Of a stretch of DNA of 64,000 nt, positions 1 to 9,255 are shown one piece after another (position 1 is the first letter of the stretch; each line of letters opens with the position of its first letter). The stretch covers positions 310,001-374,000 of the forward strand of contig NZ_QPEX01000046.1 in assembly GCF_003335505.1 (NCBI RefSeq), given 5' to 3'. The notes below the pieces were generated by a model that had not been told where the DNA came from, ran no database searches, and saw only the letters and a list, made by a program, of their open reading frames with translations. The stretch is from Bremerella cremea. Lineage in GTDB: Bacteria > Planctomycetota > Planctomycetia > Pirellulales > Pirellulaceae. The position numbers were made by a program, and so were the translations under genes.

Positions 1-3000
1 ACCCGGCTGGCCGAAACGCTGGTGCCGAACTTTTCGATAGCGGCCTCGGCAGCGGCGTTCACTTCCGGATCGCCACTGCTCCCCAAATAATTGTAGCTGC
101 TAAAGCAAATGAACTCGCGGCCATCGATGATTGCCGTGTCGCGAGTCGTTCCTTCATGGACGTCGAAATAGGGGCTCTCCATTCCCATCCGGGCGAAGCG
201 AGCCAGGCGTTCTTGCAGCTCGATCACTTCGGGAAATTGATCGGTCTGGTAATCGGCGACAGGGATCTCGTCGAGCGCCCGCGCTGGCTTCTCTTTGGCG
301 ACCGGTGCGGCGGCTTGCCCACTGCTGGCCGTGAAGTCCCCTTCCACACCAATCAACCCAGCAACCGCCGTAGCCAGGGTAGTTACGGTGGTATCTTGCG
401 AGAACTCTTCGAGCGGGATGTCAATCTCCAGTTCCGCTTCGATGCCGTTCTTCAGCTCGATCCCCATCAACGAGTCGAGCCCCATCTCGGCGAGTGGTTT
501 GGCTCGGTCGATCTGCGTCGCGGAAATTCCCAGCGTCTTGGCCGCTTCGTCCGCGACATAGTCAGCAATCAACGCGGCACGGGCGTCTTCGTCGGCTTGC
601 TGCAAACGATCTCGCAGCGAACCGCCGCCACTGCTCACCGCTTTGCGTTCTTGACGATGTAACTTGGCTAGTTCGTCAAGCAAACGGGGATGCTTGTTGC
701 GACCGAACTGCTTGAGAAATTTCGTCCAATCGACCGGAAAGACGCCCACGTTGGCATGTCGGCTCGGCAGCAGTTCTTCCAAGGCCAGCAAGCCTTGCTG
801 CGGTCCGATCATCCCTAGACCGATACCGGCAAACCGACGGGCATCGGCCCCGGCGGCCATGCCTCCGCCGCTCCATGGTCCCCAGTTGACGCTCAGCCCT
901 GGCAAACCTTCGGCTCGCCGGGCAGCACAGAGGGCATCCATAAACGCGTTGGCCGCGGCATAGTTGGCCTGACCAGGCGAACCAATCACCGCCGCAATCG
1001 ACGAGAAGCAAACGAAGTAATCCAACGGCAAGTCGCGTGTTTGCTGATGCAAATACCACGAACCGTCCACCTTCGCCGGCATCACCTTAGCGAAACGCTC
1101 CCACGTTTGCTGCGGCAATGTGGCGTCGTCGAGTACACCGGCGGCATGAAACACGCCCGCCAAAGGAGGCAACTCGGTCTTAATAAATTCGAGCACGGCA
1201 GCAACCTGAGCGGCATTGGCGGCGTCCATGGTCGAGATGGTCACCTGCGCCCCGTCTGCTTCCCAAGCGGCAATTCGCTCGGCAGCTTCTTCGCTGGCTT
1301 TTCCACTGCGGCTGGTCAGGACAACGCTCTTCGCCCCTTGCTCGATCAACCATTGGCAAACCTCTAGCCCGATGGCCCCAGTGCCGCCGCTAATCAAGTA
1401 GCTGGCATCGCCACGCACCAAAGGCCGTTCACCCCTTGGTGGCGTCATCTGCAAGATCACCTTCCCCAGGTGCTTGGCTTGCTGCATGAAGCGAAACGCT
1501 TCGACGGCGTCTTCAATGCGGTACGCCTGCAACGGCAACGGGGTTAGCTTCTGCGATTCAAACTGCGGCAACAGTTCACCCAGCATCGCAGCAATCAGAC
1601 CTGGCGATTGGCGTTCTTCGTCACCCAGGTCGAAGGGGAAGTAGGTGGCTTTCGGACGCACGGCGGCAAACTGCTCTGCCGTCCAAATCCCGATCTTGCC
1701 GATCTCGACAAAACGTCCCTTCTGGGCCAAGCATTCCACACTCTTGGGAATGAACTCTTGGTTCAAGCTGTTCAGAACAACATCAACACCGGCGCCGTCA
1801 GTATCTTCCAGAACTTGCTGGCTGAAGTTGGTGGTGCGCGAATCGTAGATATGCTCGATCCCCAACTCGCGTAGGAAGTCCCACTTCCCTTGGCTGGCGG
1901 TCGCGTAAATCTCGGCACCGATCGCTTTGGCAATCGCGACGGCGGCCTGGCCAACACCGCCGGCGGCTGCATGAATGAGAACTCGCTCTCCCTTCTTCAG
2001 CTTCGCCAAACGAACCAAACCGTAATGGGCCGTTAGGAAAGCCAGCGGAATGGTCGCGGCCTCGTCGAACGTTTGATTGCTCGGCTTCTTGGCGACGTAA
2101 TTCTGATCGACCAACAAATGGCTGGTCATGCTGGCCGTCGACAGGGCGATCACTTTGTCCCCCGGCTGAACGTTCTTCACGTTCGGCCCCACGGCGGTCA
2201 CGATACCGCTACACTCGAAGCCAAAGGTCACGTCCGCTTCGCTGAGGATGCCGATTTCTTTCTCGTATTCCTGCAGCATCCCCAGGGCCCGCAACACGTC
2301 GCGGAAGTTCAAGCCGGACGCTTTGACGGCGATCTCTACTTCGGTCGGACCTGGCTCGGTGCGTCGCTTCGGGGCGAGCTCTAAGTTGGTCAGCATGCCG
2401 AACTTCTTCAGCCCCAACTGGTACGGCTGCTCTGGCACCACCAGTTCGCCATCGGCTGCTAAACGCAACGGAACCAAGCGAGCCGAATAACGCTTCTCGC
2501 CTCGCAAGGCGATCTCGGTTTCGGAATCGGGCACCCAGATTTCGCCGAAGACGCGTCCGGCCGCTTCCCGGTCGTTGGCATCGACATCGATTCGCGTGCA
2601 GGCCAGCTTGGGCATCTCGTTGGCGATCACGCCAGCCAAGCCCCAGGTCGCTGCTTCCAGCGGGTGGCCAATCGCTTCGCCAGCCACAACCGGCTGACCA
2701 TGGAGCGTTACCACATGCAGGCGAGGCGTTTGATCTTCCAAGGCCCCCACAGCCTGGGCGAGGTGCAACAGCCCTTGGCAGCCGAACGCCTGATCGACAA
2801 CCGACTCGTTGGCGGCACCTTCGCCATCTTGCTCGGCCCAAAGATAAACCACACCGCGCAGCTTCCGCGTGTCGGTTAGCTGAAGCCCTGCCAGTAAATC
2901 GGCAAACTGCGACGGATCACCCGGGTCGAGGCTGGCATCTTCCGCCCCGAATTCCAGTTCCGAACCTGGCGTCACCAACATCACGTGCTGCTTGCGTTGT

Positions 3001-6000
3001 CGCAGCTGCTCGCACAGGTAAGTCGTCATCGGTTGGTTATCGCCGAAGACTAGCCAGACGGACTCTTCCTTGTCGTCGACCGTCAGCGGTTTGCCAATGC
3101 GGGGCGTTTCGAGCCACTTCACTTCGTGGTACCAGCGATCGACATCGGCGACGAGTCGCTTTTGCAGATCGATCTTGGCCAAGCGAGCCAAACGTAGCCC
3201 GCGTACTTCGGCCAGCACTTCTCCCTCTTCGTTGGCCAGCAAAAGGTCAGCTTCGACCTGTGGCATTCGCCCTGGCTTACGCGTGACAATCCTGGCTGAA
3301 CATGCAACACGCTGCGGCGAGTGCTGCTCGAAACAGGTCACGCTTTCAACGCCAATGGGAATAAACGTTGTCCCAGGCGTCAAGTCTTCCGCCAGCAAGC
3401 TGCCAACCGTTTGGAAGCAAGCGTCGAGCAGGGCAGGGTGGAGCGTGTAATTTCGGGCATCGCCTTGCAGCTCGCTCGGCAAGGCGACTTCAGCCAGCGA
3501 TTCGTCCTCGCCGTTACCGAGTTGCTTGATCCCTTGAAACGCGTGCCCATACTGCAGCCCGCTTTGCTTGGCGGCTTGATAAAACTCGGCCACATCGACC
3601 TGCTTCTCCATGCGGAAGAAGGCTTCTTGCAAGTCGGCTTTTTCAGGGCGGGCATCGGCGGGAACGATTTTGCCGGCGGCGTGCAGCTTCCAAACCGTAT
3701 TCGTTTCGTCCGACGTCTCCGCGCTTAAAATCCGGAACGAGGCGTAGCCGAAATCTTCTGGCAGCAACACGACCTGAAGCGTTTTTGAGTGCTGTTTTTC
3801 GAAGACGAGCGGCTGCTGCACTTGCAGCTGATGAACCGCAAACAGGCCACCCTCGAAGTGGGCCTGGGCAGCGGCCAGGGCTAGTTCAATGTAGCCGGTG
3901 GCCGGGAAGACCGGCTGGCCGAACAACTGATGGTCGTTCAAGTAAGCCGGAAACCCAGGGGCCAGGTTCGTTTGAAATAACACTTCGTCGGTCGCCGTCG
4001 GGATCTTCATCCCCAGCAGCGGATGCGACGTGCGCGTTGGCATCAATCCGGCCCCGGCGCCAAAGTCATCGCCAGAGCTGACCGGCATGGTGTCGGGAGC
4101 CCAAAAGCGGCTACGCACAAACGGGTAAGTCGGCAGATCGATGCGTTTCCGCGTGTACGGAGCATCGAACGCTTGCCAGTCAATCGGAATGCCAATCTCG
4201 TAGAGTTCGCCCAACGAATTGAGCATCATCTGCCAATCGTCGCGACCACTGCGCAGGCTGGGCAGCCAGACATTTTCTTTCCCCGGCACGCTCACACGCC
4301 CGAGGCTCGACAACACCGGCTGCGGGCCGATCTCGACAAAGACGTTCCCACCTTTATCGGCGATGGCCTGGATTCCGTCAGCAAAGCGGACTGCCTCGCG
4401 GAGGTGCTGCCGCCAGTAATCGGGCTTGGTGAAGGCATCTTTAGAAAGCTCGCCGGTTAGGTTCGCCGCAATTGGGAACGAAGCAGGCTTCATCTCGATC
4501 GACGAAACGGCTTGTTCAAACTCGTCCAGAATCGGTTCCATCAACTCGGAATGGAATGCGTGCGAAACGGTCAAACGTGTGGCCCGGATGCCTTCGCTTT
4601 GGCATAACTCGGCCATCGCATCGATGGCCGCAGCGGTTCCGCTGAGTACGGTCTGTTGCGGACTGTTGACGGCTGCCACGCTCACTTTGGGCATCTTGCC
4701 GTTCATTAGTGCCGAGACTTTATCGGCCCCAGCCGACACGGCCAACATCGCGCCCCCAGCAGGCAGGCTTTGCATCAGCTTGCCCCGCAGGGCGATCAAG
4801 CGGAGCGCATCTTCCAACGCGAACACCCCAGCAAAGCACGCCGCGACATATTCCCCCACGCTGTGCCCAATGGCCATGCTCGGTGTCACGCCCCACGACT
4901 TCCACAGTTCGGCCAAGGCGTACTCGGTGGCAAACAATGTTGGCTGCGACAGGGCCGTTTGATGGATCGCTTCGCTATCGCTTTCCGCAAACAGCACATC
5001 TAACAGCGGCACGTCGTACTTGGCCAGTTCCGCAGCGCAGCGATCGATTGCCGCGCGATAGATTGGCTGTGTCTGGTAGAGCTCGCGTCCCATGCCGGGA
5101 TATTGCGAACCCTGACCGGTGAAGAGAAACACCACCTTGTTGCGGCGGCGGACGACCTCGCCCCCATTGGGGCCAGCCGTCCCTTTGTTGGCCGACTTGT
5201 GCAGCGCGGCAATGGCGTCTTCTTTGGTCGCGGCGTTTACCGTAGTCCGCACATCCAGTGTCGACCGTCCGACCGCCACGCTATGGGCGAAGTCCGCCAG
5301 GCTGACCGCTTCCTCTGCGAGCGTTTCCAAGTAACGTTCGGCCAGCAGTGGCAAGCCGTCGGCCGTTTGCGTTGTCAGCGGGATGATATGTCGCGGACGA
5401 TCTTGCTGCGGCTTCGCGGAGTTCGTTTCTGACTTCGCAACGTAATCTCCCACGATCACGTGACAGTTGGTGCCGCCGAAACCAAATGCGCTCACCCCTG
5501 CGATTCGCTGGCCTGGCTCGGCATTCCAAGGCTTAGCCTCGGTGATGATCTCGACCTGGGCGCCGCGCAGGTCGATGTAGGGATTCAGCGTTTCGAAATT
5601 CAAATGAGGCGGAATCTGCCCCTTGGCAAGCGCAAGGACCAGCTTCAACAAGCCAGCCACGCCGGCGGCCGATTCGAGATGGCCAATGTTGGTTTTGACA
5701 CTTCCCAGCCGCAGTGGCTTGCCCTCTTCCCGATCCATTCCCAGCACGGTCTTCAAGCTGCGAACTTCAATCGGATCGCCTAGCGACGTACCGGTCCCGT
5801 GGGCTTCAATCAGTTCAATCGCTTGCGGCGGCAAACCGGCATTGGCTAAAGCGGCCCGCAGTACCTCTTGCTGCGAAGGGCCATTGGGCGCGGTCAGCCC
5901 GTTGGTCAAACCATCTTGATTGACGGCGGTCCCTTGAATGACGGCCAAAATCCGATCGCCATCACGTTCGGCATCGCTCAAGCGTTTCAAAATAACGGCG

Positions 6001-6731
6001 CCACAACCTTCGCCACGCACGTAGCCGTCGGCTTTGGCATCGAATGTCTTGCAGCGGCCATCGGGGGCCATCATGCGGGCCTGGCAGAAGGTGATCGTTC
6101 CTTCGGGGGTAAGAATCAAATTCACCCCGGCAGCCACCGCCAAATCGGTCTCGCCCGATTGCAGCCCCTGACAGGCCAAGTGGGCCGCGACCAACGAAGA
6201 ACTACAAGCCGTATCAACGGCGATGCTTGGTCCGCGGAAGTTGAACAGGTAACTCAGGCGATTGGCGGCAATCGACAGACTGGTCCCCGTGGCGCTGTAC
6301 GCACTTAAGGAATCGAGCCCGCGAAAGAGTAGCCGTTGGTAGTCGCTGTTGCTGATCCCAACGTAGACACCGGTGGCGCTGTCGCCGAGCGACTTGACCG
6401 GAATGCCGGCGTCCTCGAATGCCTCCCAGGTCACTTCCAACAGCAGCCGCTGCTGGGGATCCATCTTCTCGGCTTCTCGCCCGCTGATCCCGAACAAAGT
6501 CGGATCAAAGTCGGCCACATTGCCGAGAAAGCCTCCCCGACGGGTATACATCTTGCCGGGCGTGGCGGGCTCGGGATCGTATAAGCGATCGACGTCCCAG
6601 CGATCGGGCGGGACTTCGCCAATGGCATCCCGCCCCTCGACCAGAAGATTCCAAAACGCTTCCGGGCTATCCGCCCCTGGCAAACGGCAACCGATTCCGA
6701 TAACGGCAATCGGCTCATGATTTGGCTGCAT
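1..6731 (-). CDS. Type I polyketide synthase with C-terminal alpha-oxoamine synthase domain (3' end beyond window)
   Basis: Starts at ATG 6731 (MQPNHEPIAVIG) and stays open to the window edge, giving about 2243 visible residues. Order read from the translation: ketosynthase (DTACSSS, Cys about 176; HGTGTSLGD about 310), acyltransferase (GHSVGEY, Ser about 623; HAFH about 724, the malonyl-type motif), dehydratase (H-x3-G-x4-P, His about 934; HPALLDACF about 1100), a structural region, enoylreductase (AAAGGVGQAA about 1590), ketoreductase (SGGTGAIG about 1780; LDD about 1868, B-type), ACP (GLDSLMG, Ser about 2087), then the N-terminus of a PLP alpha-oxoamine synthase (SSYNYLGSSGDPEV; FGTSVSASR). 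The complete reducing set predicts a saturated acyl chain. The last domain predicts release by decarboxylative condensation with an amino acid. The PLP lysine lies outside the window. It sits 64 bases after a discrete ACP gene, on the same strand. Confidence 0.93.
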   Translation of the reverse strand, partial: MQPNHEPIAVIGIGCRLPGADSPEAFWNLLVEGRDAIGEVPPDRWDVDRLYDPEPATPGKMYTRRGGFLGNVADFDPTLFGISGREAEKMDPQQRLLLEVTWEAFEDAGIPVKSLGDSATGVYVGISNSDYQRLLFRGLDSLSAYSATGTSLSIAANRLSYLFNFRGPSIAVDTACSSSLVAAHLACQGLQSGETDLAVAAGVNLILTPEGTITFCQARMMAPDGRCKTFDAKADGYVRGEGCGAVILKRLSDAERDGDRILAVIQGTAVNQDGLTNGLTAPNGPSQQEVLRAALANAGLPPQAIELIEAHGTGTSLGDPIEVRSLKTVLGMDREEGKPLRLGSVKTNIGHLESAAGVAGLLKLVLALAKGQIPPHLNFETLNPYIDLRGAQVEIITEAKPWNAEPGQRIAGVSAFGFGGTNCHVIVGDYVAKSETNSAKPQQDRPRHIIPLTTQTADGLPLLAERYLETLAEEAVSLADFAHSVAVGRSTLDVRTTVNAATKEDAIAALHKSANKGTAGPNGGEVVRRRNKVVFLFTGQGSQYPGMGRELYQTQPIYRAAIDRCAAELAKYDVPLLDVLFAESDSEAIHQTALSQPTLFATEYALAELWKSWGVTPSMAIGHSVGEYVAACFAGVFALEDALRLIALRGKLMQSLPAGGAMLAVSAGADKVSALMNGKMPKVSVAAVNSPQQTVLSGTAAAIDAMAELCQSEGIRATRLTVSHAFHSELMEPILDEFEQAVSSIEMKPASFPIAANLTGELSKDAFTKPDYWRQHLREAVRFADGIQAIADKGGNVFVEIGPQPVLSSLGRVSVPGKENVWLPSLRSGRDDWQMMLNSLGELYEIGIPIDWQAFDAPYTRKRIDLPTYPFVRSRFWAPDTMPVSSGDDFGAGAGLMPTRTSHPLLGMKIPTATDEVLFQTNLAPGFPAYLNDHQLFGQPVFPATGYIELALAAAQAHFEGGLFAVHQLQVQQPLVFEKQHSKTLQVVLLPEDFGYASFRILSAETSDETNTVWKLHAAGKIVPADARPEKADLQEAFFRMEKQVDVAEFYQAAKQSGLQYGHAFQGIKQLGNGEDESLAEVALPSELQGDARNYTLHPALLDACFQTVGSLLAEDLTPGTTFIPIGVESVTCFEQHSPQRVACSARIVTRKPGRMPQVEADLLLANEEGEVLAEVRGLRLARLAKIDLQKRLVADVDRWYHEVKWLETPRIGKPLTVDDKEESVWLVFGDNQPMTTYLCEQLRQRKQHVMLVTPGSELEFGAEDASLDPGDPSQFADLLAGLQLTDTRKLRGVVYLWAEQDGEGAANESVVDQAFGCQGLLHLAQAVGALEDQTPRLHVVTLHGQPVVAGEAIGHPLEAATWGLAGVIANEMPKLACTRIDVDANDREAAGRVFGEIWVPDSETEIALRGEKRYSARLVPLRLAADGELVVPEQPYQLGLKKFGMLTNLELAPKRRTEPGPTEVEIAVKASGLNFRDVLRALGMLQEYEKEIGILSEADVTFGFECSGIVTAVGPNVKNVQPGDKVIALSTASMTSHLLVDQNYVAKKPSNQTFDEAATIPLAFLTAHYGLVRLAKLKKGERVLIHAAAGGVGQAAVAIAKAIGAEIYATASQGKWDFLRELGIEHIYDSRTTNFSQQVLEDTDGAGVDVVLNSLNQEFIPKSVECLAQKGRFVEIGKIGIWTAEQFAAVRPKATYFPFDLGDEERQSPGLIAAMLGELLPQFESQKLTPLPLQAYRIEDAVEAFRFMQQAKHLGKVILQMTPPRGERPLVRGDASYLISGGTGAIGLEVCQWLIEQGAKSVVLTSRSGKASEEAAERIAAWEADGAQVTISTMDAANAAQVAAVLEFIKTELPPLAGVFHAAGVLDDATLPQQTWERFAKVMPAKVDGSWYLHQQTRDLPLDYFVCFSSIAAVIGSPGQANYAAANAFMDALCAARRAEGLPGLSVNWGPWSGGGMAAGADARRFAGIGLGMIGPQQGLLALEELLPSRHANVGVFPVDWTKFLKQFGRNKHPRLLDELAKLHRQERKAVSSGGGSLRDRLQQADEDARAALIADYVADEAAKTLGISATQIDRAKPLAEMGLDSLMGIELKNGIEAELEIDIPLEEFSQDTTVTTLATAVAGLIGVEGDFTASSGQAAAPVAKEKPARALDEIPVADYQTDQFPEVIELQERLARFARMGMESPYFDVHEGTTRDTAIIDGREFICFSSYNYLGSSGDPEVNAAAEAAIEKFGTSVSASR

Positions 6732-6795
6732 CGAAAAGACTTCCGTCGCAGGTTGTTAGTTGCAGGCAGCTACTTGGTACGAAGCGTCCAACGCT

Positions 6796-7068
6796 TTATT
6801 GACCCGCTAGATAGTTCGAAAACTCCTCGATCGTGGGATAATCGTACACGATCGTAGGATCGATCCGCTTTCCCAGCCAGTTCTCTAAGTCCCCGGTCAT
6901 GCCAATCGCAGTGGCGGAATCGAGGGCAAAGGAATCGAAGGTCGCGCTGGGATCGATCGAGCTGGGCTTGGCGTCCAACTCTTTGGCTAGATAATCGATA
7001 ATCCAATCTTGGATTTCTTCGGCGCTTTTGGAGGCGTCGCCGGAGGGTCCGGATTGATCGGCAGTCAT
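6796..7068 (-). CDS. Discrete acyl carrier protein
   Basis: A 90-residue acidic protein with the phosphopantetheine attachment motif ALDSATAIGM near residue 50 and the C-terminal segment DYPTIEEFSNYLAG typical of PKS-type carrier proteins. It lies between the phosphopantetheinyl transferase gene (40 bases upstream) and the polyketide synthase (64 bases downstream), all on the minus strand, so one operon is likely. It probably carries an acyl starter or intermediate on a prosthetic arm. Which partner loads it cannot be told from the window, because no acyl-AMP ligase is visible; one may lie past the left edge. Confidence 0.9.
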   Translation of the reverse strand: MTADQSGPSGDASKSAEEIQDWIIDYLAKELDAKPSSIDPSATFDSFALDSATAIGMTGDLENWLGKRIDPTIVYDYPTIEEFSNYLAGQ

Positions 7069-7108
7069 TACAAACCTCGTGGCTAAGGGTAACGCTTCAG
7101 TTTACCGC

Positions 7109-7882
7109 TTATCCGACGAATCGACCACTGACCCAACCGAACGTTTTGATCTCTGGAGACTCTGTGTGGGTCGACCCGACCGCCCCAACAAACCCTTCGC
7201 AAGGGGCAAGTTCCATCAGCCGAATGACGGGCTGCTTTGGAAACAGGTGAAAATGATTCACCACTTTGCGTCCTTCCGGAGCCAATAGATCGAGCGTGAG
7301 CTGATCTAGCGGGGCTCGCAAACCGACGCCAATCGCCTTCAAATAGGCCTCTTTATGGGTCCAAAACCGCAGAAAATGGCGGTGCCGGTCATCTTCGTGA
7401 TGATCGCAAACATCTTTTCGCTCGGCTTGCGAAAGGCAACGTTCGAGCATGCTAGCAAAGCTGCGAACGACACGTGTTCGCTCGATATCGACACCGACCT
7501 CAGCCCCCCGCGAAACAGCCACAACCGCCAATTCGCCAGAGTGCGTCAGGTTAAACCGTAAGCCATCCGCCTGCACGCTAACGACGTTTGGCTTGCCAAA
7601 CTGACCGGTTTCGTAGGCGATTTCTCTCGGGCGTACACCGACATATCGGGCCAAGATGTCACGCAGGGCAGCGTGGTAGACGACAAACTGCTGAGCTTGA
7701 GCTTCCCGAAAAAACTTGCCAGCGCGTACCTGCTCTGCTTCTGAGAGTTGCTTCTGAAGCTGATCGACCGAATCGAGACCTTCTTCCAGCGAAATTCGCC
7801 AAAGGTGAAGCTCGTTTTGGGCGATTTCCAATTGGCGCGTTGGACGCGGCAGAGGAAACGGTTTAGTGGAAAGCTGGATCAT
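7109..7882 (-). CDS. 4'-phosphopantetheinyl transferase (Sfp-type)
   Basis: Transfers phosphopantetheine from CoA to the serine of carrier proteins. The two diagnostic motifs are visible: VGVDIERTR and, further on, FWTHKEAYLKAIGVGL. The metal-binding Asp-x-Glu and the W-x-x-KEA-x-x-K pattern are intact. The frame is open up to ATG 7969, but the extra 29 residues are Arg-rich and unlike the family, which normally begins near the LHLWRISL segment; ATG 7882 is therefore preferred. Neither start has a good Shine-Dalgarno sequence. It is the first gene of the PPTase-ACP-PKS operon, so its likely substrates are the two carrier domains downstream. Confidence 0.88.
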   Translation of the reverse strand: MIQLSTKPFPLPRPTRQLEIAQNELHLWRISLEEGLDSVDQLQKQLSEAEQVRAGKFFREAQAQQFVVYHAALRDILARYVGVRPREIAYETGQFGKPNVVSVQADGLRFNLTHSGELAVVAVSRGAEVGVDIERTRVVRSFASMLERCLSQAERKDVCDHHEDDRHRHFLRFWTHKEAYLKAIGVGLRAPLDQLTLDLLAPEGRKVVNHFHLFPKQPVIRLMELAPCEGFVGAVGSTHTESPEIKTFGWVSGRFVG

Positions 7883-8341
7883 GAAAGGTGGGCCCGTGTG
7901 GGTGTGCCGTGATCGGACGTATACCCGTCGCTGTGGTCGGGATCGGCTTTTTTCGGGTTCCGAGGCCATTGTTTTCGGCCAGGTGGGAGTAATCCGAAGA
8001 ATCGCAATAGATTCGCATGCAAATCAAAATCGATCATCCGAAGAACAATTGAAGTGACGTTTACCTGATACAACCCGGCCAATCAAACCCCAGTTTATTA
8101 CTGGACTTTCCTGAATTAGCAGGACAGGTGAAACAGGCAAAATAGCCCAATATTCATACGCCGCAAACCCAGCGCCAATCCCCCAATTTAAAATCCCCCT
8201 GAAGTTACGAACCGCTTTTCTGAAAAAAGAGCCCAATAATTCCTGTTAGCGAGCTTTGCTAGCTGTTGTTACTTCGAAATAGACAGCACTCCCCCTGAAA
8301 GGCGTACACACTTCTGGCATAAACACTTAAGACAAGCCAGA
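7883..8341. other. Intergenic region upstream of the PPTase operon
   Basis: About 460 bases between the queC stop and the PPTase start. It is AT-richer than the flanking genes and has no convincing ORF on either strand. On the minus strand it must hold the end of the queC transcript and probably the promoter of the PPTase-ACP-PKS operon, but no clear -35/-10 pair or terminator could be picked out. Confidence 0.5.
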
Positions 8342-8998
8342 CTAGGCGTATTCGGTCGGATCGAGCAGCCCCTGAGAGGCGAAAGCTTCCCGCCGCTCGA
8401 CACAGGCTCCGCACTTGCCACAGTGCAATTCGAGCCCCTTATAGCAGGTCCAGGTCTTCTCGAAGGGAACCCCTAGGTCGACGCCCCGTTTGGCGATTTG
8501 CCCTTTATCAAGGTGAACAAAAGGACGCCATAGTTCGATTGGGTTCCAATCGCACAGCCGCGCGGCTTGGTCCATCGCTTCGGCGAATTCAGGGCGGCAA
8601 TCAGGATAAATCGCGTGGTCGCCGCTGTGGGCTCCGTAGGCGACCGCCTGAAACTTGTTGGCCGCCGCCGCAGCGATGGCAACCGAGAGCAGCAACATAT
8701 TGCGGTTGGGCACCACCGTTTGTTTCATACTCTCTTCCGCATAGTGCCCCTCGGGAATCTCCATTTCGCGGCCAGAAAGGCTGTTATTGCCGAAGATTGG
8801 GTTGATCGCAGAAAGATCGGCCACTTGGTGCGCAACGCCAACCCCTTCGCAAAGTTGTCGCGCATAGTCCAGCTCTTTGACATGCCGTTGGCCGTAATCT
8901 ACCGAAATGGCCCGTGCCTCGTGCCCTTGGTCCAAAATGTGATACAGCAGCGTGGCCGAGTCCATACCGCCTGAAACCACTACCACTACCTTTGCCAT
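8342..8998 (-). CDS. queC: 7-cyano-7-deazaguanine synthase QueC
   Basis: ATP-dependent conversion of 7-carboxy-7-deazaguanine to preQ0, in queuosine tRNA modification. The 218-residue protein has the N-terminal PP-loop SGGMDSATLLY (residues 9-19), YGQRH, VPNRNMLLLS and the C-terminal zinc cysteines (CYKGLELHCGKCGAC). Length is normal for the family. The start is fixed by an AAGGAAG Shine-Dalgarno sequence about 6 bases before ATG 8998. No other que gene is nearby. Confidence 0.95.
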   Translation of the reverse strand: MAKVVVVVSGGMDSATLLYHILDQGHEARAISVDYGQRHVKELDYARQLCEGVGVAHQVADLSAINPIFGNNSLSGREMEIPEGHYAEESMKQTVVPNRNMLLLSVAIAAAAANKFQAVAYGAHSGDHAIYPDCRPEFAEAMDQAARLCDWNPIELWRPFVHLDKGQIAKRGVDLGVPFEKTWTCYKGLELHCGKCGACVERREAFASQGLLDPTEYA

Positions 8999-9255
8999 GC
9001 GAGCTTCCTTTTGACTGTTTCGCGCCCTTTTTTATTCGTTTCCCAGTTTAGCGCGTCGGTTGACGACTGAAAACTGCTTGTCTTGGTGCGGCAACTCTCC
9101 GCAAATAAACTTGCAAATCGGGCGAAAGTTTCATTACACTCAACAGTACTTAGCTCTCCCCACCTCGCGGCACTCCTACGTACGGCTCGGCGAATCGAAG
9201 CTGGACACCTCCTTCCTTTTCCCTTGGCACTCCTTTTCCTTCCTCAGGTAACCCT

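Noticed and set aside
9000..9120. preQ1 riboswitch upstream of queC
   Set aside because: The leader lacks a preQ1-like stem followed by the A-rich tail; only an ordinary ribosome binding site is visible.
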